From assembly GCA_024305405.1 (NCBI GenBank), contig JAKNDB010000109.1, positions 1,736,001 through 1,800,000 of the forward strand: DNA of 64,000 nucleotides. The letters are read 5' to 3'. Under the pieces are notes generated by a model that saw only the letters and a list, made by a program, of their open reading frames with translations, was not told where the DNA came from and searched no databases. Shown piece by piece: positions 39,548-51,700 of this stretch (position 1 is the first letter of the stretch; every line of letters starts with the position of its first letter). The stretch comes from Dirofilaria immitis. Taxonomy: Eukaryota > Nematoda > Chromadorea > Rhabditida > Onchocercidae. A program made the translations under genes and the position numbers.

Positions 39548-40398
39548 TTACGTGGAGCTTCTGATAATTCGTTTTCTTTTAAAGCCTTTATCGAATTCTT
39601 TTTCCAATTGTCTAATCAATTCTTCTTCCTGTAGATTTATTTCTTCACAGGAGATTTCTTTCTTGGTTGATCAAATGTGAATAGATTGTTTCTTGTTTCT
39701 AAGCCAATACTTTTAATTTCGCATTGATTCTTCCGACCGTAAATCTACTCACTACGCCTGCTTCAAATTCAGCAATTCTCCGATCAGATATATCAGATCT
39801 GCGATAGTATTGTTATTTTTTATAACAATGATTTTACAGCCAGAGTTGGATTGCTAATCAACAACCATTCATTACTAACAATAAATTCTATTTTGTCAAC
39901 TCTCTAATATACTTAAATCAATTTCCATTTAAATTCTGATTGCAAAACATCAAAATGTTCTCAAATTTGACATTTCATGAGTCAAATCCAGTTTTTTCCT
40001 TATTGTTTACTTCTTCTATAATTTAATGATCTCTTGTACTTGAATTTAGCTTATAGAACTTTGATTTTGTGATTCGACGATTTTTCATAGATAATAATAC
40101 CAGCATTCATTAATTATGGTTCAATGAAATTACAATTTGATTTCGTAATCGTTCCATCTTTTGTTAAAACGAAGTTTACAACTCATCCATAATACTATGA
40201 TTTCCATATATCTGAGCATCAAAATTTCCACCTTCTATATAATCAATTTTTTTGCCACTTCTTTTCCATAAAATGATACTTATTGGTACTAGCTATACAT
40301 TTTCCGCTTTACGTATTACAATACTAAACATTATCAGAGTTTTATAGTAACCTTTTTCTATCATAAAGACAAGCATCAGATTTGTAGTCGATTGATAT
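39548..40398 (-). CDS. Unrecognised small multi-exon gene (3' part)
   Basis: Four phase-consistent exons: 40398-40352 (acceptor TTAG, donor GTTACT), 40260-40180 (donor GTAAAC), 39798-39753 (acceptor CGCAG, donor GTGAGT) and 39661-39548 (stop TAA). Together they read about 95 residues without a break across three junctions of different phase, which is unlikely by chance. The product is hydrophilic and ends in a charged helix (EEELIRQLEKEFDKGFKRKR) followed by a short basic tail. No known domain is recognised, and the first exon and start were not found; they should lie between 40398 and the end of the Trm9-type gene at 41037. The acceptor of the second exon (GAAAAG) is weak. Confidence 0.5.
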
Positions 40399-41036
40399 CT
40401 AATTATTCATAGGAATTTGTTACACGAAATTTGTTTTAAAGTTATCTTATCCATTTTATTTCATTGTCATAAGTTCTATAGGAATGGAAGAATATTGCTG
40501 ATTTATTTAATCAGAAACTACGGATAATGATAATCTCAGGAATGATTTGCTATATATTTTGCAGGTAATACTGTTGCATTTTATTACAGTATTCGCATAT
40601 GTGTTCGAGTATATGCAATTTTAGCCATTGCGAAGTTTTACTCAGTAATTTCTTTACAATTTTATTTCCATGAGATATTGAACGGAACATTAGATATTTA
40701 TTTGCAATTTTTTTATCTTGTTATACCTTAAACTAACATTAAGAATATTGCAGAATCAAGGAATAAGTATGCTTAATTGAGTTTAATTTATAAATTGTTT
40801 CAATGGCATTTGTCTTTTGTAACACTTTTAGTTTGCTGAGTTATAAGTTTTGGCTAATCAATGATTTATCACAATTATTATGTAAATTATTCAATATATA
40901 AGAAGTAAAGATTATACGAACATATTTTCTTCTAATATCCACACTTAGAAAAGTGATAACTAAATCGGGCATAACTGATAGCTTTTTTCTTGCACTAATA
41001 ATGAACTTATGTAGTCCGAAAGGGGAATTATGATAA

Positions 41037-43425
41037 TCAATCAACTTTTTCAGCAATTGCCCACCAATTTGCATGTTCGTAACCCAAGTGTACGATCCGT
41101 AATGATGGTATCATTGCTATCAGAGATTTAAGCTCATCCTGCAATTATCCTAATTTTTATACATTCAAGTAAGTTCCTGCAAATATGATATGACATTCGG
41201 AAAAAATCATTCGCTTCTATTCGATATCAATAGGAAAGGAGAACAGAAATGAATAAGTATGATTTCATCGTTTATAACTTTTTTGGTCATTCCAAAAAAA
41301 TTCTTTTCTTTTTATTTTTTAAAATTTTTTAAACTAACTTTTTTAAAAAGATGATAAAATCGATAAGAATTATATTGTTGCATGATACATAACACTTCCA
41401 TTAATGCCATTTCAATTGTATGTTTTGTAAGTTCTACAGAAAACCTTTCTATTACATTATATCGCATTAGACGTCGCAGATTGCCTGATATCAATGGACA
41501 TAAATCGCTTTTTTTGCACATTCGTTGAGAAGAGATGATGAAAGATGTTGCGTTGGTACGTGAAAGGATGGGAATATTTTGCAGATACGATGAAACAACG
41601 ATAAGTGCCCAGTTTGTATTGCATTCTTTGCCAAAAAGTTTATAGCTATAGAATCCTTAAAATACGAATTGAATTCGGATTTCGTAGAAAACTTATAAGT
41701 GATAGTCCTTTAATTTGACTAAATCAACTGAAAGTAATATCGTCTGTTATTGCATGGAACATGTTTCATTATTTAATTTAATACTTCCAGAAGAATTGCA
41801 ATGCAATATGATATTGATAGTTTGCAATGTATTGAAAACCTCAAGTAATCTAAGATCAAAGAATTCGAACTGTTAATTAAATTACCATACGGCTCTGATG
41901 ATAAGATAGATAACTATGCAATAGGTTAGTAAAACATAAATTCTAGTTTATTAGAGCTTACCCGCATTAGACGCTGTTCTCCAGTTGTATTCATATAGAA
42001 TTTGACCGCTGGAATACATTTAAAAACAAAGGAAAAAAAATATGATTTGCTAATTCGTGATAAATTAAAACCTTATTTTTTTTTCTAGTAACGATATGAT
42101 TCTGAATTCCATAAATAAGAAGTCCAGAAACAGAAGTTTTCAGTAAATGTAATTTTTATGCTATCAAAAAGCAGTAACGAAGGTAAAGGTTCAACTATTT
42201 TCTAAAAGTTTTTATTTAGTCATTGAAAACTATAACATTTTTATTAGAAGTTATTTAGCTTAACAGAGATGATAAAATATGTTAACTGTATCGATTCTTT
42301 ATTCTCAGAGGATTATTTATCTATCATAAAGAAAACATACGCCTCTTGGGTAATAAAATTATTCGATGGATAAGATGGGAAGGAAGAAATGAAATGTTTT
42401 ATTGTTAATGAAAAATGAGAAAACTGAATACATTTATTGTGAGTTTTGGAAGGAGAACTATCGCAATGATTCAATTGGCAAGGTACCAGTACGTCCTGTG
42501 ATGGAAATTTCCTGTTGGGTTGTTCAAATGCCCAAACATATATTAGTACTCGGCCTCTAAAAATATGGAAAGCAAAATATATCTGTTAAAACTTTGGAAA
42601 TTTAGATATCTATTAATTATCACATCACGAAATGTTATGATTGCACTAAGTAACAAAATAATCTTTCTAATTCAGAGATGTTCAATTTACCGAGATCGTA
42701 AGCATCGCGCAACTTCAGTTAACGCTCGTTTTCTTCGATTCAGCGTTGTAAAATGATGTAAAACGGATACTAATAAGGCAGCATCAATACTATTTGATCT
42801 ATAATTTGAAAGATAGTGCAAAAATATTGAAATTTTAAATTTTGTTCATTCATAATTCGCAGAACCTGCCACCCTCCTCTTCACTTTCTTTTAGACTAAA
42901 ACTTCTGCCTTTTACCTATATGGTAAATTTAGAGCATCAGCTAACTGTAAATCAACCATTGGCGGTAATCGCAACTGTTTAAGCATTTCTAAACATGTAT
43001 CGCAATCCATAAAGAAGCAGTCGCTCTTGTAGTACTTCGCTTCACCACAGCCTGAACTGAAAAAGAAACACCTCAAACTAGGCATCTTCTCAAATAGTAG
43101 AAGAGTTTTTTTTTTTAGCAGCTAATGAATCTCTGCCATTTATCCCGGTTTCAAGCCAGATTTTACAATTCCAAATTCTCTCATTTGTAGCATCTCAAAT
43201 TTCGTAAATTATTTTTGTGATTTTTCATTATTACAAATAAATTTTAAAACAGAAGAACTTGCCAATATCAATGGCAATTGTGCCTAACGGGAATTGATTA
43301 ACAAATTTTTGTACATTAATCCATCGAAGTATGGACGTTCGATTTCTATTTCGATAATAAGAAGCATCTGAATATGATGCTAAATGTCCGTATACTTTTC
43401 GAACGTACTTTTCCTCGATATCCAT
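41037..43425 (-). CDS. Trm9/ALKBH8-type tRNA wobble-uridine methyltransferase
   Basis: SAM-dependent enzyme of the family that finishes mcm5U at the tRNA wobble base (needs a Trm112 partner in known cases). Exons: 43425-43263, 43051-42916, 42798-42691, 42556 to about 42.3 kb, one near 41.5 kb ending at 41339, and 41138-41037. Exon 1 starts MDIEEKYVRKVYG. Intron 1 has a GC donor (G|GCAAGT); joined to the acceptor at 43052 it restores the SAM-binding motif AIDIGCGEAKYY exactly. Exon 2 has LADALNLPY, exon 3 VSVLHHFTTLNRRKRAL, exon 4 VLIYVWAFEQ and QDVLVPC, the fifth exon YRFYHLFKK, the last exon ANWWAIAEKVD then TGA. All are at the expected places. There is no AlkB or RRM domain, so this is the stand-alone Trm9 form. 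The exon 4/5 junction is not resolved. Exon 1 and its 5' flank are duplicated at 34 kb. Confidence 0.82.
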
Positions 43426-44125
43426 TTCAATTGATTATATCACCATAAGATATTTTTATCCTATACTATATTAAATATCAGATAAAATAGTTCGAATTTG
43501 ATTAACTGAATATTTATTTCTCTTGTAGCAATAATGATGAAAATGAAAATGACAAGAAAGATTGATCATATATTGGTGCAAGTTTTCGAAAACATTTAAA
43601 CTTTATAGTAATCAATTTGATGATTGTATAAATTGTTTATATTATTTTTGTCAGGAAATAATTTTATAAGCATATGTAAAATATACATATACAAAACGTG
43701 TTGTCCAATTTTTTTTTTTTACTTAAATTTTTGCACAATTGTTTAGATTAATTCAATAGTATTTTAGATAAATATGATTATGATTATAAATAAAATTTAT
43801 ATGAGAATACCTTAAAAATAATGTTTATACGATAAATAAAAATGCATATTAAAACAAGGAAAGGAGTATGTTTTAATTGCAAATTTGATTCAATTTTATT
43901 GATTAATTTACCATTGTAAATAAATCGAAGAAAAAAATTTAGTAACATTAACATGATAAAGTAAACAATGGAAAGAAATTGTTTCTTACTAATTCATTTA
44001 ATGATATAGAAGAATATGAAATTTAGGAATAGAATAAAAAATGATGATAAAGCTCAAAATCGAAGATAACACATGTTTCAACTTATTCTTTCACGATCAT
44101 TTTATCATCACTTTTAAAACTTGTT
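43202..44125 (-). repeat. 923-bp direct duplication, gene-linked copy
   Basis: Partner of 34021-34943. This copy is joined to exon 2 onward of the Trm9-type gene and so is presumably the original. The homology starts about 60 bases into intron 1 and ends about 700 bases upstream of the start codon. Confidence 0.95.
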
Positions 44126-46109
44126 AGAAGTATTATACAGTATGATTAAATTACAGTTTGAGTATTCCGTTATGTACAAAAATGGAATCGTACAGAACTA
44201 AGAAGCAAGGACTAAACGATTTAAAATAAAAAAGAAATTGGATCTCGAATGGTCAAAATAGATTCTATTTTTATTAGAATATGCAATGAATTCGTAGAAA
44301 TTTGCAAATTATAAACCAGAAGAAAGTAAGCACAAACAATCGTTCTGTCAATTGAAAATAGAAAGGAAAGAGTACGGTAACGAAATAAAATAAGTCTATC
44401 TTTAATCCCATTTTTGCCCCACATAACTAAACTATATGAAAACGAAGAACTTTTTATTATTTGATAGAGATAGTCGAGACAAGTAAAGTTATATCGATCT
44501 GTCCATGGCAACGACAAAGCTGCTTTATGCAACACGATAATTCTAGTGATTTAACATCGTAATATTTTCTAATTCTTAATAATTACTTTGACGAAAGAAA
44601 AGTAATTAATTAAAGAAAAACTAATTTATGTGATATTGAGAATTGATATAATAGCGAGTAATAATAATAATAGTTTTTCGATAATAATAATAGCATATGA
44701 GATATGAGCAATAATTTATAAATTGAGAGATTAAAATAAATGCTAAAATTGACAGAGCGGATAATCATCTACAGAAATTGATATTTAAAGGTATCTGATC
44801 TATATTTATATCATTAAATATCAGGTCTCAATTATGAGAAATGATATGAGATCCTTTTATTTGATTCAATCGTTTTTTTTCCCCTCTTCTAGCTCTATTT
44901 CTATTTGAAAGATTCTAAAACTACTAATGCGAGCATTTTTTCTTCATTGAAAAGTAGTATATCCATATGAATTTGATACTAATCAATCATTTACACATAT
45001 TAAATATATTGCTTTGGTAAGAAATTCAAAGCAGAATTACGCGAGTGAAATTTAGAATACAATCTTTTATGGACTAATTCTTTGATTGCTCATAAATTAA
45101 TTAATTATCCCTCAGTAATTTTCCTTTCTCAAAAAAAAAATCAAACATTAGCTAAAATTTTTATTTTTTCGACTTGTATATATTATTTTCTGAATTGCCT
45201 ACCACCTGGCAGAATACTGGCAACCATTTTGTTCTCAAATTTCAAAGCATAAGTTAAAGTCCAATATTGCATATCATTAGTTTGCTTTTTGGCATGAAAC
45301 AACCTGATATTATGTTATTTTCAAAAAAAAAAATAGATTATTTTATTGAAATAATCATGTACAGATTCATCTTTACTTAATATTTAATTAATGAAAGGAA
45401 AATATTCATTATACATTATATCGTTGGCTCAGAACTGTTTTCCTATTAGAATATTTAATTACACAATCTCAATAAAACAGTAATGTTTTAGTGAGAGCCA
45501 TTTTGATGTATCTTTACATTACAAGTGAGGAGAACTTGTTTCATCGATTAACTTTGCGTTTTCTGAAGATGAGAGAATCCTCTTTGGTCATGTGCCATAC
45601 ACAAATAATTTGAATAAAAGTTTTATTGATTAAAAGAAGAATTAATATCAATAAACATTATTAGATAATTTCAAATAATAGAAGAGTAAAGTCTATCTCA
45701 GGAATGAAATAAACTTGGTCTTTAGTAAGTGATTCTGTGGAACCTTATTCCTCATATATTCGTATTTTACAAAGGCATATTACAATCTAAACCTATTAGA
45801 TATAAAAGAGGTAACTATATGAATAAAAAGAACTATTTTATAGCTTGCAATAATTTAGTTATTGAATATAGGATTAGTTTTAAAATGGAAGAATTTACAT
45901 GTGAATTAATTTACCAGATATTCAAGAAATAGGTTTACATATTTAAGATATATAAAGTCTAAGCTGGATAATTCATTTCGTAACTGTAAACTTGGTTAAT
46001 AAGTTTCAAATTGACAACGCTGAAACTAAAAGAAACTTTTGAAACTTGTCAAAAATATATACTTCAACGCAAGATAAAAATGGGTGAAAAATAAATAACT
46101 TTCACTACC
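44126..46109. other. Intergenic region
   Basis: About 2 kb, AT-rich. A 104-codon open frame at 44221-44535 (-) has no domain, no homolog I recognise and no splice context; I do not call it. The region separates divergent genes and should hold the promoter of the + strand gene at 46110. Confidence 0.5.
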
Positions 46110-46563
46110 ATGATGATGAATTTTGTAATGCGGCTGTCTTGCTTACCATTGCGACCTTGTTTTCTTGAACAAATGATAGCTAGACGACAGTCAACTTATT
46201 CAGTAAAAATTCGAGAAAAGTGTAAGGCCAAATGGGATGATTTTGTTAAAAGACCGATTTTTGGAAGAGTAATGATGTTGAAGGTTTATGGGGTATGTCT
46301 TCATGTTGGATTTATTTTTTAAAAATGAATAGCATAGGCTATATCACTTCGAAAGTGATATAGACAAAGAACATGCAAAAGTTTTGGGGGTTGATAATAA
46401 GAGTCTTAAAGTAATAGTATAAAATAAAATCTAATGCAGATTTTATGGACGTCATTATACTTGGCACGGTTATGAAAACTTCGCATTACATCTTCAAATT
46501 TGCGGCTTTCTATGTTTGCTTACATTTTATGCAATATACGGACTTAAAAAGTGGAAGTTATGA
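46110..46563 (+). CDS. Small probable mitochondrial single-pass membrane protein
   Basis: Two exons: 46110-46292 and 46440-46563 (stop TGA), about 101 residues. The N-terminus is basic and poor in acidic residues up to the RRQS motif (residue about 27), as in a mitochondrial presequence. It is followed by a charged segment (KCKAKWDDFVKRP), a YTWHGYEN segment and one hydrophobic helix (about residues 77-95) with a short Lys/Trp tail. The size and layout resemble small accessory subunits of respiratory-chain complexes, but I cannot name it. The join needs the exon 1 end TATGGG to be one G shorter: the G run at 46290-46293 has four bases and the donor is GTATGT. With that, exon 2 reads without a break; without it, exon 2 stops after 11 codons. 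Confidence 0.55.
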
Positions 46564-47021
46564 CTGACAGAAGTATATTTATCATTTGTAATTCTTTTAA
46601 TATAAAATAAATATTTTTCTTTTCTGATGTTGATCAGAATCCATCGGAACCGAGATTATCCATTGAAATATCTTTCTTGATGGTGTCGCAATGACATTTA
46701 TAACATAAGTCTTTTGCATTATGAGAAGTCAAAATGTCAATAATCTAATAAAATCATGTAAATCTACCATCTTGGAAAACTATCGTTACTTCGGACAATA
46801 TAGTTTTAGCTTTACTCTAAAAATTAAGATAAAGGAATGACGATGGAAGGAAGGCCCTAAATGATAATGATCAGAAACTGATTTCATAGGGATTTTGCAA
46901 CTGAATTTTTGATATCATATTTACAATTTTTTAGTTATCACAGTTAGTTTAAAATTTTTCAATGTAAAATAATCACTGGACATGCTATACTATGGAAATA
47001 CTTTGTGTTTTTTCGTTGCAG

Positions 47022-47457
47022 GTTGGAAAGGTCGCAATCGAGAATTTCTATGGCATGCAATTGAAGATCGATTCGGCCATGAATATGCATTCGCGTATGC
47101 TGTTGTTTACTTATATCATTAATAATTTGTAGTAGATTAAATGATTTTATGTATTAGCTATAGTATGTGATTATATAAATTTAAAAATATCAACTCTATT
47201 CATAAATAGCAAACTATTTCTTTTAATTATTGAAAAAATAAATTAAAACTTTGAGGAAAAATCTTTCTAACAAATCAGGTGACATTTATAATATTTCAAA
47301 GCAACAAAGTAATCATTGGTGATTTATAATTTTTAAGATGGGAACCATTCAAAGAATCGGAACTACCGAAACTCTTATTAATGAGAACATTGCAAAAGAA
47401 ATGTGGGCTGCAGCCTTGAAACGTGGTACTTGGTTCTTGGACCCTCAAAATAACTAA
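47022..47457 (+). CDS. Two candidate exons of an unrecognised gene
   Basis: 47022-47094 has a strong acceptor (TTTCGTTGCAG) and donor (GTATGC) and reads GWKGRNREFLWHAIEDRFGH. It joins in phase to 47338 onward (acceptor TTTTAAG), which begins WEPFKESELPKL. After about 13 codons of that second exon the better-looking frame is a different one, ending in a TAA at 47455-47457 (KEMWAAALKRGTWFLDPQNN). A single-base change near 47375 would join them. The upstream exon was not found, and phase rules out the gene at 46110 as the simple source. Possibly a small mitochondrial protein; low certainty. Confidence 0.35.
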
Positions 47458-48736
47458 TTTAAAAATGAAGGATTTTTTGTTATTCTTGTCTGTTCCCTGA
47501 ATAGATATTTTAATTAATCGTATGTCCTCATTTAACCGTATACTTTCACATATCATACTGATAAAAGATGTACTCCATTCTGCTTGTCATTTTTCTATAG
47601 AGTCTCGAAAACAAATTACACTCTGTCGTGAAAGTTTTCTCGTTTTCTTATGAGGAAGTGAACATAATAGATACAGTATCTCGAACGATACGCATCAGTA
47701 TAACTTTTATTGATGTCTACTATTACGCAGTACAATAAAGATATATCGTTGATACAAGTGAGGTAGAATTAAAAATTAAAAATATTGTTGGAGGGAGGAA
47801 CTGTTCACGAAGAATAAAGAAAGAAAAACATTCCTATGCTGCATTAGCATAGGTTTGAGAGGAAAGTATTTTAAATATTGCATGTAAGTTTTGTTGTAAT
47901 AATATGGGAAATATTTACATGTGAATTAATTTTAATGATAATCTTGGTAATAAGGAATAAAGATGAGAATTAGATAAATGATTCATTACATTATCGTATC
48001 ATCGTAATATTCATTTATATTAGATAATGAATCATGAAAAAATATAAAATATTTCTAGCAACTTGTTGTGCAAAATTTCTTTGCCATTAGTCTTTATGGA
48101 CTTCTGCTTTCTATGGTAATTATTTTGAAATTAATTGTAACAAATAACAGTTGTAAATTTTATTCTTTTCTATTTAAATCTTGTCCTATGATCCTAAAAA
48201 TAAGATTCAGAAATTTTGATTGAAAAATTTAATGCGTGAATAAATCAGCCATCCTATTATTGAAATGAATCTGTAAATTACTAACTTTTACTATATATAT
48301 ATGAAGGAAATAATAAATGATAATAATTTATTAATTTTATTATGACATACTAATAAGCAAAATAATTCTGGAAATGGAATAATTTTAAGAACAAATGTTT
48401 GTAACGGATGTTAGCAACTAATAAGCTCCAAATTAGTTTGATTCGGAAGATTATAGTAACAATTTTGTAGAAATGTAATAACATTGCTGAACCATTATTC
48501 ATAATTTAGTATAATGGGTTCGTTCATTTTATCTGAGAATTTTGTACAGACACCTGAAATATTCCAGGAGCCATCTTCGAGTATACTTTGTAAAGTTTGA
48601 ATAAATTGTTTCCAAAGCATTTTCCCAATAGGTATCGGAAAATTGCATACGAAAAATACAAGCTGTAGAAACAAGTATTCATCTTTAAATGTTTGAAATA
48701 TAAAATGCGCTACATCATTAATTGGCAAGTATTTCA
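47458..48736. other. Intergenic, convergent 3' ends
   Basis: No coding signal seen. Contains the 37-base word shared with the tubulin gene (48018-48054) and a short TATATATA tract near 48293. Confidence 0.5.
48018..48054 (+). repeat. 37-base word shared with 37524-37560
   Basis: Second copy, in intergenic DNA between the genes at 47 kb and 48.7 kb; perfect over 37 bases. Confidence 0.85.
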
Positions 48737-51700
48737 TTATGCCAATGCTATAGTTGTATCATAAATAGTTGGCGCTCGCAGTATGATAACAATGCTACCG
48801 ATCATGCAAGCTGTTGTAAACAAAATGAGAAATAACCGATCCATCACGACAGATATGTATTTCCAGTCTTCGATTATCTAAATTTCAATCATTCCGTTCT
48901 AAAAATTGACTACTGTCGTAGGTTGGATTAATCAAAGACTTTAGAAAGAGTAAATATATTAACTTCATTGCAAGAAAGATTCTTTAACGCCTACTCTTGA
49001 TTTTCCTGAATGTTTGGAAGCAAATTAATAGAAGATTTTAAATATAATAAGAATTATAATAAATAAGAATGAACCTCTTTGCCGCTTTTATCGTCCTTCA
49101 TTTGACCGGCAATAAATGAAACACTATCAACGGCACTCATCAGCGGTGTAAGTTCTTTTTGGAAACTTGTAAAACTACTACCGTCATGACTTCTCGTTGT
49201 GCAAAGTGATGATCGATATGTTGGAGATAAAAATCCATCTGCAATAACTTTTCAGCACAAATTTTCGACAAATATTTATATGGACAGGATTTTAATAAGA
49301 ATATTTATTATTTAAAATATGCCAGTAATAATTTCTTAACAGTTAGAATTACAATTAGTTGATAATGATAGTCATAGTACTATCACTGATACAGAACAAT
49401 TTCTGTTTTCGAATTAAACATTATAGACGGTACCTGATCAAATAAAGCAGAAACTGTGTGATCACGTGATCGATTGAAATTTGATAATTTTCTATCCGGA
49501 CGTTTGGCAGCAATGAACTAAAAAGAGTTATCAGTTAAATTTATAATTTAAGAACTGATTGCATTAGAGCTGATTTTATTGCAATCTGATTTTATTACTT
49601 CTGAACTGATTTTATCACAATCTGTTTGCTTGAAATATTTCTGATACTACATACACATCTAACAGCCTTGTTTTCCATTTCTCAATTTTATCACAAGCTT
49701 ACTGTATTATGGAAATACTCAGTATAATGATGGAGCAATATAACTGCAAACTATTGTTGTCTATTACAACATTTTTTCATCGCTCACATTATTGATCAAG
49801 AAATGAAATGAAAACAAACGGTATTAGTGGAACTGTTTCTTGCGATTTTTATTGGTGATGGTCGCCTCATCAAAAGATATTTGGGCAAAAATTCGATAAA
49901 AATTTTTCTAGTCCATTCTGGCATTGTATGAGTTGAAGGCGATCGAAAATGCACATTCTATAATATCGACATTTAAATTATATAATTAGTAGATAAGGGA
50001 ATTGATAAAAACACAATATTCGAGAAAATATCACATTAGTATATCATATTATCTCATTAGAAATTTTCCTTAAAGTTTTTAAATGATAGCTCTTTGCTTG
50101 AATGCTTTAAATGTCATTAAGACAAGTTCCAATGCACTAAACATACACTGTAGCATTTAAAAATATGAAACGAACTATTTTAATATTTAAATAATTCATC
50201 ATCAAGCAATATTGATGAGACTAATATAAGTTATATTATTTCAGATTGATGCATTTAATGAAATTGAACATACCAATGTTATTACTGTAACAATAACAGA
50301 TAAAGTAACTAGCACCATTGTAAATAATAAATATTTACCAATAAGAGGTATAACAAGTGAAGTTGAAGGTATTATTTCCACTGCAATAAATATTTATGTT
50401 AATCTATAAGCAACAATGCTTTCCTTTAAATTCAATTTTAAATTTTTGTTGAAATGAAAAGCTTACCAAGCAATAGGAAAAATATAGTGAGTGAAATAAG
50501 TATATTGAGACAAAGCGATATTTTCTCACCACCATCCGAAGGCAAATAGAACACTAGCACTGTTAGAAAACTGAAGAATTATAATTATGAACTATTGGAT
50601 ATATATCAGTAAAAATATTTCAACTATACAATAAACTTTCCACCAATAAGCTTTCTTTAAATCTTAAAATTGTGCTTTACTTGATGCTAACGATTGGGAA
50701 AATTAAGTAGACGATGTAAAATAAAGTCTTGCGTCTCAAGCGTATCTCGTATGTCAGATCGATGAAAGGTGATTCACAGCACGGATATCTGAAATTGATG
50801 CTGCTGTTCATTCATTAGCTTTTCAAAGAAATAAACATAAAATAATTTCGTAAGGACTTACACAACTTAGAAAATGTATAAATTTATAATTAAATCATGA
50901 CATAGTTTTTATTGTTACCTTTTTAAATGACGTTTGCCCGGTACTCCAAGTATATCCCATTCAACACTTGGATAGTAATCACTTAAATCAATTCCTGAAA
51001 TTTAGATATTATTTGAGAAATGCAAAAACCGGTAGACATAAGGTAAAATATAGCAGCTCCTCTTCAAGTCCTACAATAATTTTCTCTTTGACAACATCAA
51101 TTAATTTATCCAATTTCAAGAATTCTATACTTATTTTTGGAAATAAAGTGTTCGACCTTCATCAACAATCCAAACAGTTTCATCATATTCACCATCAAAA
51201 CCAAATAATGTTTCGGTTTCTGCCCTTTCAATATGTGAATCTCTGTGCTGTAAATCAACTTCTAGGCCACCATAAGTCCAGGAACCTATAATTCAATAGA
51301 AAAAAGCAGGTGTCTTTTTTTGCTTATGGAACTTTTTATGGACGATTTCGCTCTCATAATGAACCAATGATTCATATCATTTGTATCATCCTTCGAAAAC
51401 AAGATCACAACTATTAACGAACAATAAAATACCGTTAATTTCATATTTACGAACCTCAATAATAACTTGCGGAATTTTGATGTCCTATAGAATTACATAT
51501 AAACTTTAGAATTAACGGCTGGTTGGTTTAGTGAACTGCGTTAATTTAATATGATAAGATTCTATAAATAATTAGCGAGCTCGTCATTCTTAAGCAATTG
51601 TTTGGAATTTCACATTGATAAAACAGCAAGATTTCATCTTACCAAATTTCATTTCACATGTTTGTATATCGAAAGGAAACCACTCAACATCTATTTGACA

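Noticed and set aside
44221..44535. 104-codon open frame (-)
   Set aside because: No motif, no splice or codon support, and upstream of the Trm9 promoter copy; treated as chance.
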